From: HGM11368 sp051883415
GTDB taxonomy: Bacteria > Bacillota > Clostridia > Christensenellales > UBA3700
DNA length: 64,000 nucleotides
Direction: 5' to 3'
NCBI GenBank assembly: GCA_051883415.1
Contig: JBJETR010000041.1
Coordinates: 52,210-116,209, forward strand
Made by a program: the position numbers and the translations under genes. Positions 7,943 to 16,520 of this stretch are shown here, one piece after another. The notes under the pieces were generated by a model, which was not told the origin of the DNA, did no database searches, and saw nothing but the letters and a program-made list of their open reading frames with translations. Every line of letters starts with the position of its first letter. Within the stretch, counting starts at the first letter, position 1.

Positions 7943-8686
7943 TCAAAACAATATCGCTTGGTCCGTGACAAAAAATCCGACTATCATCACCACGACTACA
8001 CACACCGCAAGCACCACCGATTGCAACGCAACGTGAGTATGTGACGTAATAGCAATCTCTTGAGCGTCTTCGTCGCTATGAAGCATAATCCTCGCCGTGG
8101 CTACGCCGAACAACACAACTGTTAAGACGCTGGCAACTACCACAAAAGATAGATTAAAATACGTTACGATTATCGCAATTACGCTTTCTACCACACAACA
8201 CGCCGTCACTGCTATCGCTCTATTTGAGTTACCGTTAGAAGTCAGCATGATATAGCTGCCAATCTCAAAGCTCAATACCGCCACCGTAATTGTTGCAAAT
8301 ACTATGACCGCAATCAAATTGAATGACGTTACGTTTTGTAGGTTTTGATCGGGTGCTAGCAGTTGTATATTGTAGGGGGTAAAAATCAACGTGACTGCTA
8401 GACACACCGACGCTACAAGACAAGCAATATTCACCGTTTTGTGAGTGATTTTTTTACGTAGCAAAAACACTCCTAATGCTCCCACTGCCACGCCTACGGC
8501 AAGCAAAATCGGAACGAGCGTCGATATTGACAGTCGCTCCATGCCAAGCCTGCCAAAGGTAAATGCGGCGTTGATATTGTCGTATATATATCGACGCAAC
8601 TGAGCGCAAATTATAAGTAATATCAAACTTGCAACAAAGGCTGCAACGTAACCTAGAAAGTCGAAAATCTTAGCTCTTTTATTCAT
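7943..8686 (-). CDS. Multi-pass membrane protein
   Basis: A 247-residue protein with about seven or eight hydrophobic segments spread along the chain and short polar loops. The start is placed at MNKRAKIFDF (8686), overlapping the end of the GH18-like gene by 8 bp; a longer in-frame start lies inside that gene and is less likely. Location between two predicted glycosidases suggests a role in the same glycan process (for example transport or support), but no transporter signature was recognised. Confidence 0.7.
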   Translation of the reverse strand: MNKRAKIFDFLGYVAAFVASLILLIICAQLRRYIYDNINAAFTFGRLGMERLSISTLVPILLAVGVAVGALGVFLLRKKITHKTVNIACLVASVCLAVTLIFTPYNIQLLAPDQNLQNVTSFNLIAVIVFATITVAVLSFEIGSYIMLTSNGNSNRAIAVTACCVVESVIAIIVTYFNLSFVVVASVLTVVLFGVATARIMLHSDEDAQEIAITSHTHVALQSVVLAVCVVVVMIVGFFVTDQAILF

Positions 8687-10076
8687 AAACCACCTCGCTG
8701 AAAGCCTCTCTCGCCTTGCCAATCTGCGCCGTTAGCGATAGAGGATTATTCATTGGCACGTCTTCGTCTTGTGCAAAAGTCATTATACCACCCAAGCCTT
8801 TCAAAATTGCATACACCGTCTTATCTCTAACCGTTGTAGGCGTATTGAACCACACGTGATTTTGATACATTATAAACTCGTCGGGCTCAAACTTAGAGTC
8901 GTTGTAATTGTACCATTCTCCTCTGCCGTCACTTGGTCTTCCATAGTAAGAAATGCCAAGGAAGATTTGCTCGGGCTTAAATCCTCTGCCCATCATATAT
9001 CTTACTGCGCTGTCAGCACTACCCGCATAGGAATTGTTGTCGCCGTTGTGGTCAAACAAGTCGTAAGCCATTACTTGCAAATAATCTATCGCCTCGACTG
9101 CATCTTTAGACAGTTGAACACCCCAAGGTGACAGAGCAACCGAAAGCTTTTTGCCATGCTTGGACAATTCCGTCTTCAACTTAACCAAAAAGTCGCTATA
9201 GAGTTGATATTCTTTGGCATTGGCAGGATATTCCCAGTCAAAGTCCGCTCCATCGGTGCCTGTTGCCAAAACTCTCTCGACAACGTTGTTCACAGCGTCA
9301 TTCATGTGATTTCTTAGCATATCCGCCATATTGTCGGGTGATAGAGGTGGAAAAATAGTAAGATAGATTTTGACGTCCCTATCCGCAATCAAGTCTCTCA
9401 ATATTGCAAGTTCCGCGTCTGCACGCTTGCCAAAGCCGTCGGAGCCGATGCCGTCTTCGATATTGCCTTGTCCGTCAAATCTACCGTATGCAATCAACTG
9501 TACGTCGGTCACCACGTCGAAACAAGCAGCGTCGATTTGCCCGTTCCTCAAAGAGCCGGGCGTTATGTATGAAGTTACTCTAAGCTTCTCCTCTCTCTCC
9601 CTCTTGTCGAGATTGAATATCTTGACGTCGGCAATGGAAACCACGTTTTTGAATTGGTCGAAAGTTATTTTAATTTTGTCCGTTTTGACGGTATAGAAGG
9701 TCGCCAAACGATTGATACCTATTTCGTTTTGTCTATACTTGAGTACCCATTCGCCGCCTTCCATTGTATAAATAGAGAACTGCTTGACGTTGTGTCCGAT
9801 TTCGTTGAGAAGCAAAGCGTTGACTTCTTTTGGTTCTCCAAAATCCACTATGGCTTGACTTCCTACGGTTGCAAAAGTCCAAGACGTCATCTTGTTGTTG
9901 TCAAAAGCCGACTTGCATCCCACGCCGCCCTGTATATTGGCGCCTATCGCAAGGTTTGTTTCCGTCACATTCAGTCCGTCGTCACGATTGAGCGCAACGC
10001 CGAAGAAAATCAGTAACGAACATAGCATGACCGCTACGATAATTAGCGGCAATGCTTTCTGCAATACTTTCCTCAT
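8679..10076 (-). CDS. Membrane-anchored GH18-like glycosidase with N-terminal discoidin-like domain
   Basis: A 465-residue protein. Residues 8-29 are a signal anchor. Residues about 38-155 look like an F5/8-type C (discoidin) carbohydrate-binding domain (SAFDNNKMTSW, then VDFGEPKEVNALLL). Residues about 165-450 form a GH18 barrel with the catalytic DxxDxDxE motif at Asp275, Asp278, Asp280 and Glu282 (followed by YP) and a later VMAYD block. GH18 enzymes cleave chitin or the chitobiose core of N-glycans; neighbouring GH38-like protein favours the latter, but this is inference. It is the first gene of the four-gene group and GGAGAAAATT precedes the ATG. Confidence 0.88.
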   Translation of the reverse strand: MRKVLQKALPLIIVAVMLCSLLIFFGVALNRDDGLNVTETNLAIGANIQGGVGCKSAFDNNKMTSWTFATVGSQAIVDFGEPKEVNALLLNEIGHNVKQFSIYTMEGGEWVLKYRQNEIGINRLATFYTVKTDKIKITFDQFKNVVSIADVKIFNLDKREREEKLRVTSYITPGSLRNGQIDAACFDVVTDVQLIAYGRFDGQGNIEDGIGSDGFGKRADAELAILRDLIADRDVKIYLTIFPPLSPDNMADMLRNHMNDAVNNVVERVLATGTDGADFDWEYPANAKEYQLYSDFLVKLKTELSKHGKKLSVALSPWGVQLSKDAVEAIDYLQVMAYDLFDHNGDNNSYAGSADSAVRYMMGRGFKPEQIFLGISYYGRPSDGRGEWYNYNDSKFEPDEFIMYQNHVWFNTPTTVRDKTVYAILKGLGGIMTFAQDEDVPMNNPLSLTAQIGKAREAFSEVVYE

Positions 10077-10153
10077 AATTTTCTCCTTATTTTGCGGGCA
10101 AAGTCGTACTTTATCCCGTTGATTTCAAATATCGTTTTAATCAATACTAGATG

Positions 10154-10175
10154 ATTTTTGCCGATACGTATCGAG
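10154..10175 (-). repeat. Dispersed 22-bp palindromic element, copy 1
   Basis: On the minus strand it reads CTCGATACGTATCG then GCAAAAAT. The core CGATACGTATCG is a perfect 12-bp palindrome. It directly follows the TAA stop codon of the antiporter gene. Related copies are at 12994-13015, 21203-21224 and 35773-35794. Confidence 0.7.
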
Positions 10176-11447
10176 TTATTTGCTCAATTTAGTCTTATAT
10201 ATCAATCGACCAAAATTCACCTTGTTACTCTCTCCGCCTATTTCGCCCGCCCATTCAAAGCCTTTCTTGGCGACAAAAACCGCTATAAGCTCGTTGATGA
10301 CCGCCGCGGCGGCTATCGTTCCTTGAATAATCTTGGCACTATCGGGATCGGCAGGCATCAATACCGACACAGCTATGCCTGTAAATACCAACGATACGCC
10401 TGAATGTGTCAACAAAGTAAATCCCAGATACTTTCTTACGGCTGTCGGTGCTTTGGTAATCGTAGCTCCCAAACTAGCCCCGCCGTATTTACCTACCGCT
10501 CTGACAACAATATAAACCAAAGTGTACACACCTGCACCCGCTATCGAACGCCAATCTAAACCCGCCCCCAAATTGAAAATTACGACTACTATAGCCAAAT
10601 TGAGTATAGGTTGGAATAATTTGATTATCTCCTCCAATCTCTCTTTGGAGACCACGTTGGCAATGGCTGCAAAAAATGCCATTCCCATCATCATAAAGTT
10701 GAGGATAGGAGCGGGCATTACGTAAACGTTAAGCAGATATCCTACTGCCACCGTTGCGACTATTCCTATAGCCGTCGTCAACAAAGTTACGACACCGTTC
10801 ATCTTGCGACGAAGTATTAGCCCTACAACCACTCCGACAATCGCACCGATAGCAAGTGGCAAAATTATTGCCAAAACTATGGCATAAGCGGGAAGCCCAC
10901 CTCTGCTCACTCGCCCCGCAACCAAACTTATACACGTAAAGAACACCACTACTCCGACGATATCGTCCAATGCTGCCATAGGCACTAAGGTATCGGTGAC
11001 AGGTCCTTTGGTATTATATTCTTTGACTATCGACAAGGCGGGAGCAGGTGCGGTAGCAAGTGCGATACTGCCGAATATAAAAGCCAAATACAAAGGCACT
11101 TGCATAAAATAAAATATTACGCAAAATACACACGACACCAATGCAAACGTGCCCAATGACTGAACCAGCGTCGTCACAATCAATACCTTGCCCGACTTTT
11201 TGAGTTTGCTCCACACCAATTCTCCGCCAATCATCAAACCCACGACGCATTCGAGCGTCTTTTCTAAGTTTTGATACCAATTAGCTTCGAGCACGGTATT
11301 GTCAACAATGCTCATGGCGTATGGTCCCAACAACATACCGCCAATCAAAAAACCGAGGATAGCCGGCAATTTGATTTTGGTTACGGCTATTCCGATAAGG
11401 TAACTTGTGCCTGCGGCTACTGCTAAAGATAATATTCCTTGTATCAT
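10176..11447 (-). CDS. Cation/proton antiporter (CPA2 type)
   Basis: A 423-residue integral membrane protein with about 12 hydrophobic helices, opening with the typical pseudosymmetric layout (KLPAILGFLIGGMLLGP near residue 27) of NhaS3/KefB-like exchangers. It probably swaps Na+ or K+ for protons and helps pH or ion balance. There is no C-terminal TrkA domain. The start lies one base after the stop of the TetR gene, so the two are one operon and translation is probably coupled. Regulation is by the TetR protein at the palindrome near 12063-12088. Confidence 0.88.
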   Translation of the reverse strand: MIQGILSLAVAAGTSYLIGIAVTKIKLPAILGFLIGGMLLGPYAMSIVDNTVLEANWYQNLEKTLECVVGLMIGGELVWSKLKKSGKVLIVTTLVQSLGTFALVSCVFCVIFYFMQVPLYLAFIFGSIALATAPAPALSIVKEYNTKGPVTDTLVPMAALDDIVGVVVFFTCISLVAGRVSRGGLPAYAIVLAIILPLAIGAIVGVVVGLILRRKMNGVVTLLTTAIGIVATVAVGYLLNVYVMPAPILNFMMMGMAFFAAIANVVSKERLEEIIKLFQPILNLAIVVVIFNLGAGLDWRSIAGAGVYTLVYIVVRAVGKYGGASLGATITKAPTAVRKYLGFTLLTHSGVSLVFTGIAVSVLMPADPDSAKIIQGTIAAAAVINELIAVFVAKKGFEWAGEIGGESNKVNFGRLIYKTKLSK

Positions 11448-11448
11448 T

Positions 11449-12054
11449 TTATTGTTTGTCGGCTATTATACCGTACGTCATATATTCGATAAATTTAGGC
11501 AAAATCTCCTCGTGCTTGGCAACTATAACTTCTATCGCTTCACCCGAAAAAAGCATATTGGCAAAATAGTCGTTGAACATTTCTTGAAGTGTGTGAAAAT
11601 ATCCTTCGGCATCTTGCTTGCTCACGCCCTCACGCAAAGTTAGCCTTTCTATCATTCCAAAATATATTTTGTCGTTGAGTTCATCAAAATTCTTCCTTAA
11701 AACTTTGATAGGAAGCTCAAGCTTTGGCGGTGGCTGTATCACCGCTTCAAATATAATTCTACAAAGGTCGCTATGCTCTTGCAAAAAGCCTAATCTTGCC
11801 TCAAGATAACTCTTGACGTCACTATCAGCACCCTTTTGCTTGATATAGTCGTCAAACAAGTCAAACGCCCTTTCTACAACTTGCAAATACACGTCCTCTT
11901 TGCCATTGTAATTGTGATACAACAAGCCCTTAGGGATACCGCTGGCACAAATATTATTTAGTGTACCCTTTTTATAGCCGTTTTTGCCAAATTCTCGTAT
12001 TGCGGCATTGATGATTCTTTCTTTCGACAATTGCGTTTTTTGTTGCTTTTGCAT
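11449..12054 (-). CDS. TetR-family transcription regulator
   Basis: A 201-residue protein with the TetR N-terminal helix-turn-helix (about residues 10-55: RIINAAIREFGKNG, then GIPKGLLYHNY), and a helical ligand domain. It likely represses itself and the downstream antiporter. A 10-bp-armed perfect palindrome covers the -10 region of its promoter. The ATG at 12054 has AGG seven bases upstream. The ligand is unknown. Confidence 0.9.
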   Translation of the reverse strand: MQKQQKTQLSKERIINAAIREFGKNGYKKGTLNNICASGIPKGLLYHNYNGKEDVYLQVVERAFDLFDDYIKQKGADSDVKSYLEARLGFLQEHSDLCRIIFEAVIQPPPKLELPIKVLRKNFDELNDKIYFGMIERLTLREGVSKQDAEGYFHTLQEMFNDYFANMLFSGEAIEVIVAKHEEILPKFIEYMTYGIIADKQ

Positions 12055-12062
12055 ACATTACC

Positions 12063-12088
12063 TATTATAGACCGTTTAGTCTATAATA
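12063..12088 (-). promoter_or_regulatory. TetR-type operator
   Basis: Perfect inverted repeat TATTATAGAC, 6-nt centre CGTTTA, GTCTATAATA. It overlaps the -10 box of the promoter for the regulator-antiporter operon, so binding would block RNA polymerase. Confidence 0.8.
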
Positions 12089-12111
12089 GTACACATAAAG
12101 TGTTTTGTCAA
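12083..12111 (-). promoter_or_regulatory. Promoter of the tetR-antiporter operon
   Basis: TTGACA (12106-12111), 17-bp spacer, TATTAT (12083-12088), read on the minus strand. Confidence 0.85.
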
Positions 12112-12170
12112 TAGAGCAACGACAAATTGCAACTAATGATTAGCAAATTTCAAAAGTTATCGCCCAACGA

Positions 12171-12199
12171 TTTACATATTGCAATTATGGTGATAAAAT
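12171..12199 (+). promoter_or_regulatory. Promoter placing +1 at the start codon
   Basis: TTTACA (12171-12176), 17-bp spacer, TAAAAT (12194-12199). Six bases separate the -10 box from the ATG at 12206, so the transcript would begin at or next to the start codon. Confidence 0.75.
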
Positions 12200-12205
12200 C
12201 GAGTT

Positions 12206-12775
12206 ATGAGAAACAAAAATAACGAAGAAACGCTCAACAAAAAACCTAGTAAAATCAAAAGAATATTTGCAATTTTCTATTTTGCTACTACCATTGCCTC
12301 ATTGTTGCTTTACACCGCAACGGCAATCAAAGACGTGGTCAAAGAGGGTTGGACTCCAATCAATATCGCCATTGCGGCTTTTATCGGGCTGAGCTATATG
12401 ATTTTGTTTGCTTGCATTGTGCTATCTAAAAACATAGCGGGTGCAAAAACCACCCATGCCAAAGCAAAAAAATTGCTAAAGCTTGGCAAAAAGGTCATCA
12501 AAATAGTACACGCCGTACCTACCGTGATGATACTCTTCGCAACTACCCCGGCTGACTTCCTTGATTTCGTATCCCGAGCATTTTCCGTACTAGCCTTGAT
12601 AATGCACCTCATCAGCCTTATCAATACCGTCAATATGATGATTACCAAACTAATCGTCAAAAAGGTAGCCAAAAAAGGAAAAGAAAAAATCAGCGCCAAA
12701 ATCGCAAGTTTCAAAAATAACGCCGAAGAAGGCGAGCAAGAATCACTACCTCTTGCCGACAGTGACGAACAATAA
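12206..12775 (+). CDS. Membrane protein, probably from a leaderless mRNA
   Basis: A 189-residue protein with a lysine-rich N-terminus, hydrophobic segments around residues 20-42, 50-75, 100-120 and 128-150, and a Lys/Glu-rich C-terminal tail. No family was recognised. No Shine-Dalgarno sequence precedes the ATG, a stop codon closes the frame 9 bases upstream, and the -10 box lies only 6 bases away, all pointing to a leaderless message. A strong terminator follows. Confidence 0.72.
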   Translation: MRNKNNEETLNKKPSKIKRIFAIFYFATTIASLLLYTATAIKDVVKEGWTPINIAIAAFIGLSYMILFACIVLSKNIAGAKTTHAKAKKLLKLGKKVIKIVHAVPTVMILFATTPADFLDFVSRAFSVLALIMHLISLINTVNMMITKLIVKKVAKKGKEKISAKIASFKNNAEEGEQESLPLADSDEQ

Positions 12776-12792
12776 AATCATTGCAATGCAAC

Positions 12793-12819
12793 AAAAAGAC
12801 GAGATATACTCGTCTTTTT
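12793..12819 (+). terminator. Bidirectional terminator
   Basis: AAAAAGACGAG, 5-nt loop, CTCGTCTTTTT. It serves the plus-strand gene ending at 12775 and can also end hemW coming from the other side. Confidence 0.9.
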
Positions 12820-12886
12820 GCTTGCCATCTTCGTTATGCGTAACTTAATTATCTTCTTGCGTAATTTGTTAATTGTTCTAAAATAA

Positions 12887-14017
12887 TTAATCAAAAATCA
12901 GCTTAGATATTATCGAATTCATTACTCCCATATATTCTTCTTTGATTGACATCCGCTCTTGCGACAGGTTGAGATATTGTTGAACGGTTTGCAATTTTTG
13001 TCGATACGTATCGAGAAAATCAATATCAAAGTCGCTATTAAATCTATCAATATCCATGCCTTCGTCCATACGCAAGCCAAGCATAATTCGCTCGTCCATC
13101 ATATCCTTTAGGCTCAATTTTTGTTCGAGTTTTTGAGCTAATTCTCCGTTGTCAATCTTGTCGTAGTATTCTTCAGAGTCACTTGGATTGTACAGTCTAC
13201 GATTGCCTATCAAGCTATGTGCTCCAAGCCCTAGTCCAACGTATTGCTTACACTGCCAATATTTGAGATTGTGCTTACTTTCTTTGCCCTCACAACAAAA
13301 ATTGCTCACTTCGTAGCGGTGAAAGCCTATATCTTCTAATCTCGATTTGATATGCTCGTACATATCGCAAGTGGCGTCCTCGTCGGGTAAATCAAGCTGT
13401 CCTCGTTGCATAGAAGTGTACATTGCCGTTCCTTCTTCTAGCTTGAGCATATACGCCGACACGTGCCCTACGCCGTTATCTCTCACTATTTTCACAAACT
13501 CATCAATATCCTCAATCGTTTGCTTTGGCAAACCCAGCATTGCGTCAACGCTACAATCCAGACCGCTCTCCACCACCCACTTGATAGCTTGCATTGCTTG
13601 CTCGGGCGTATGCCTTCTGCCTATTGCTCTGGCAACGTCGGGATTGAAGGTCTGTACTCCTATGCTCACCCTAGTTACGCCCATTCTCTTATATGCGATG
13701 ATTTTTGCCTCGTCCACCGAACAAGGATTGACTTCAACGGTAAATTCTCGGATATCACACTTGAGCGCCTTTCGTAGATTAAAGACTATATGCCCTAGCT
13801 GCTTTGCACTCAATACCGACGGAGTTCCTCCACCGATATATATCGTGTCGACGACATAGTGATATTTGATTTGTCTAGCAAGTAGCTTGATTTCTTTGAC
13901 TACCGCTTCCACGTATCTGTCTATTTGCTCTTGCTTGGCAATAGACGATACAAAGTCGCAATAATGGCACCTAGACAAGCAAAACGGGATATGAATATAA
14001 ACGCCGATATTTTCCAT
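12887..14017 (-). CDS. hemW: Radical SAM haem chaperone HemW
   Basis: A 376-residue radical SAM protein. The 4Fe-4S cluster motif CxxxCxxC is at Cys13, Cys17 and Cys20, followed by the SAM-binding GGGTPS. HemW proteins bind haem and insert it into respiratory enzymes; they lack coproporphyrinogen oxidase activity despite frequent annotation as HemN. The length is normal. The ATG overlaps the lepA stop by one base, so the two are co-translated. The coding sequence contains one copy of the dispersed palindromic element near its 3' end, in frame. Confidence 0.92.
   Translation of the reverse strand: MENIGVYIHIPFCLSRCHYCDFVSSIAKQEQIDRYVEAVVKEIKLLARQIKYHYVVDTIYIGGGTPSVLSAKQLGHIVFNLRKALKCDIREFTVEVNPCSVDEAKIIAYKRMGVTRVSIGVQTFNPDVARAIGRRHTPEQAMQAIKWVVESGLDCSVDAMLGLPKQTIEDIDEFVKIVRDNGVGHVSAYMLKLEEGTAMYTSMQRGQLDLPDEDATCDMYEHIKSRLEDIGFHRYEVSNFCCEGKESKHNLKYWQCKQYVGLGLGAHSLIGNRRLYNPSDSEEYYDKIDNGELAQKLEQKLSLKDMMDERIMLGLRMDEGMDIDRFNSDFDIDFLDTYRQKLQTVQQYLNLSQERMSIKEEYMGVMNSIISKLIFD
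12994..13015 (-). repeat. Dispersed 22-bp palindromic element, copy 2 (inside hemW)
   Basis: On the minus strand it reads CTCGATACGTATCG then ACAAAAAT with the perfect palindromic core. Here it is coding, read as LDTYRQK within the C-terminal region of HemW, with no change in overall protein length. Confidence 0.65.
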
Positions 14018-15819
14018 TATTTGTCAAATTTGAGAATGCTCATAAAGGCTTCGCTAGGCAGCTGCACGCTACCCACCTGTCTCATTCTCTTTTTGCCTTC
14101 TTTTTGTTTTTCCAACAATTTCTTTTTACGCGTTATGTCACCGCCGTAGCACTTGGCAAGCACGTCCTTTCGCATTGCTTTGACGGTTTCTCTTGCAATG
14201 ACCTTGCCTCCTATAGATGCTTGAATAGGTATCTCGAACATCTGACGTGGGATAACTTCTTTGAGCTTTTCGGCAATGGCTCTGCCCCTTGCGTATGCCT
14301 TGTCCTTATGCACGATGAGCGAAAGTGCGTCGCACACCTCGCCGTTGAGCATGATATCTAGCTTGACAAGGTCGCTCTTTTTGTACCCCACAATCTCGTA
14401 GTCAAGCGAAGCGTAACCCTTGGTACGCGATTTGAGAGAATCGAAAAAGTCGTAGACTATCTCATTGAGCGGGATAGAATACTCTATCCTAACACGAGTA
14501 GCCTCGAGATATGTCAGGTCTACAAACTCTCCTCGCTTGTCTTGGCACAATTCCATAATAGTGCCCACGTACTCGGGCGGAGTAAATAGGAAGGCTTTGA
14601 CCACCGGCTCTTGCATCTCGGCTATTTCACTTGCCGGTGGCAGGTTGCTCGGATTGGATATAAGTTCGATATCTCCGTTGGTCTTGACAACTTGATAGGA
14701 TACGCTCGGCGCAGTCGTAACGAGGTCGAGGTCAAACTCTCTCTCCAACCTCTCTTCGATAATTTCCATGTGGAGCAAGCCCAAAAATCCACATCTAAAG
14801 CCAAAGCCTAGCGCCGTTGATACCTCGGGCTCGTACACCAAAGAAGCGTCGTTGAGCTTAAGCTTTTCAAGAGCGTCCTTGAGGTCGTTGTACTTAGCTC
14901 CGTCGGCAGGATAGATACCGCTATACACCATTGGCGCAACCTCCTTGTAGCCTGCGAGAGGCTCGGTCACGCCACCCTCGGCAAGGGTAATGGTATCGCC
15001 GACTTTGGTATCCGACACGTTTTTGATACTAGCACATAGATATCCTACGTCACCAGCCGAAAGACTGTCTTGCGGTTGCATCTTGGGCACGAATACACCC
15101 ACTTCCGTCACGTCAAAGACTTTGCCCGTAGACATCATTTTGATTTTGTCGCCCGCCTTGACTTCGCCGTCGAACACTCTTATAAATGATATTGCACCCT
15201 TATAACTGTCGTAATACGAGTCGAATATCAACGCCTTGAGAGGTGCGTCCATATTGCCGTTTGGCGGTGGCAACAAGGTGATGACTTGCTCTAGCACCTT
15301 CTCTATGCCTATGCCTTCTTTAGCCGACACTAGAGGTGCGTCGGAAGCGTCAAGCCCTATGACGTCCTCAATCTCCATTTTTACCTCGTCGGGGCGAGCC
15401 GACGGAAGGTCGATTTTGTTGATGACGGGTATAATCTCGAGGTCGTTGTCCAAAGCGAGATATACGTTGGTCAAAGTTTGCGCTTCTATGCCCTGCGAAG
15501 CGTCCACGATAAGTATAGCCCCCTCGCACGCCTTGAGCGAGCGGGAAACCTCGTAGGTAAAATCGACGTGCCCCGGCGTGTCGATGAGGTTGAGCTCGTA
15601 CTCTTCTCCGTCGTAGACGTAGTTCATTTTGACGGGGGTAAGTTTGATAGTGATACCTCTCTCCCTCTCTATATCCATACTGTCAAGCAGCTGCTCTTTG
15701 GCATCTCTCTTGGCAACGGTGCTCGTCACGTCCATGATTCTATCGGCAAGCGTACTCTTGCCGTGGTCGATATGGGCTACGATACAAAAATTTCTTATCT
15801 TCGATTGGTCTTTGGGCAT
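14017..15819 (-). CDS. lepA: Elongation factor 4 (LepA)
   Basis: A 600-residue translational GTPase, the usual length. G1 is AHIDHGKST near residue 15, G2/G3 region ERERGITIK and DTPGHVDF, G4 NKIDLP, then EF-G-like domains and the LepA C-terminal domain with the basic tail TRKKKLLEKQKEGKKRM. It acts on stalled or mispositioned ribosomes and can back-translocate them. It is first in the lepA-hemW operon and has its own promoter. Confidence 0.97.
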   Translation of the reverse strand: MPKDQSKIRNFCIVAHIDHGKSTLADRIMDVTSTVAKRDAKEQLLDSMDIERERGITIKLTPVKMNYVYDGEEYELNLIDTPGHVDFTYEVSRSLKACEGAILIVDASQGIEAQTLTNVYLALDNDLEIIPVINKIDLPSARPDEVKMEIEDVIGLDASDAPLVSAKEGIGIEKVLEQVITLLPPPNGNMDAPLKALIFDSYYDSYKGAISFIRVFDGEVKAGDKIKMMSTGKVFDVTEVGVFVPKMQPQDSLSAGDVGYLCASIKNVSDTKVGDTITLAEGGVTEPLAGYKEVAPMVYSGIYPADGAKYNDLKDALEKLKLNDASLVYEPEVSTALGFGFRCGFLGLLHMEIIEERLEREFDLDLVTTAPSVSYQVVKTNGDIELISNPSNLPPASEIAEMQEPVVKAFLFTPPEYVGTIMELCQDKRGEFVDLTYLEATRVRIEYSIPLNEIVYDFFDSLKSRTKGYASLDYEIVGYKKSDLVKLDIMLNGEVCDALSLIVHKDKAYARGRAIAEKLKEVIPRQMFEIPIQASIGGKVIARETVKAMRKDVLAKCYGGDITRKKKLLEKQKEGKKRMRQVGSVQLPSEAFMSILKFDK

Positions 15820-15846
15820 ATTGCAACCTTTTGTCAGTTTTTAATT

Positions 15847-15875
15847 ATTATATAAAAATATATGGATTTTAGCAA
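15847..15875 (-). promoter_or_regulatory. Promoter of lepA-hemW
   Basis: TTGCTA (15870-15875), 17-bp spacer, TATAAT (15847-15852), on the minus strand. It faces the LUD gene promoter on the other strand (TATAAT at 15886-15891). Confidence 0.75.
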
Positions 15876-15911
15876 TAGAATTTTGTATAATATAGCAAAA
15901 GAGGTATTAGT

Positions 15912-16520
15912 ATGAAGATAGAAAGACTTATCGACAATCTTAGTTCCAAAGGCTTTATCGCCCACTATTGCGAGGACGAAAAGCAAGCAAACGACCTCGT
16001 ACTCGACTTGATTGAGCAAGGTCAAAGCGTAGGCATAGGCGGTAGTATGACAGTCAAACAATTGGGGATAGACATATTGTTGCAAAACAAAGGCGTGGAA
16101 GTACTCTCACACGCGCTAGTCAGCGACGACAAAAAGCCTAATCTCTACGAATACGCCAGGCACGCGGATTGGTATATGTCCTCCGCCAATGCTATCACAC
16201 AGAAGGGCGATATAGTCAACATCGACGGCACTGCCAATAGAGTTTCGACGTTGATTTTCGGTGTGCCAAATATTATCTATCTCGTTGGCAAAAACAAGAT
16301 AGTAGACAATATAGACCAAGCCATAGAACGCATAAAAACCGTTACGTGTCCACAAAATGCCGAAAGATTGGATAGAAAAACCCCTTGTCGTTACACCGGC
16401 AAATGCGGGGATTGTAGCGGAATAGATTGCATGTGCAACGTCACCACGATCGTGCACCACCCTACAAAACTGCAAAAGCAAGTGCACGTTATCATCATTG
16501 ACAAGGAGCTGGGTTATTGA
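15912..16520 (+). CDS. LUD domain protein (LutC-like)
   Basis: A 202-residue LUD (DUF162) protein. The nucleotide-like glycine loop GIGGSMTVKQLG (near residue 41) and C-terminal Cys-rich block (CRYTGKCGDC, CMCN) are visible. Relatives are LutC-type proteins linked to lactate oxidation, but many clostridial copies stand alone with no lutAB, as here, so the role is open. AAAGAGGT precedes the ATG. The stop overlaps the start of the next gene. Confidence 0.85.
   Translation: MKIERLIDNLSSKGFIAHYCEDEKQANDLVLDLIEQGQSVGIGGSMTVKQLGIDILLQNKGVEVLSHALVSDDKKPNLYEYARHADWYMSSANAITQKGDIVNIDGTANRVSTLIFGVPNIIYLVGKNKIVDNIDQAIERIKTVTCPQNAERLDRKTPCRYTGKCGDCSGIDCMCNVTTIVHHPTKLQKQVHVIIIDKELGY

Noticed and set aside
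7308..8000. Plus-strand frames inside the DUF5054 gene
   Set aside because: They have no start context or domain and overlap well-supported minus-strand coding sequence.
12994..13015. Insertion of the palindromic element that damages hemW
   Set aside because: The frame continues and total length is normal for HemW, and the residues encoded fit the family at that place.
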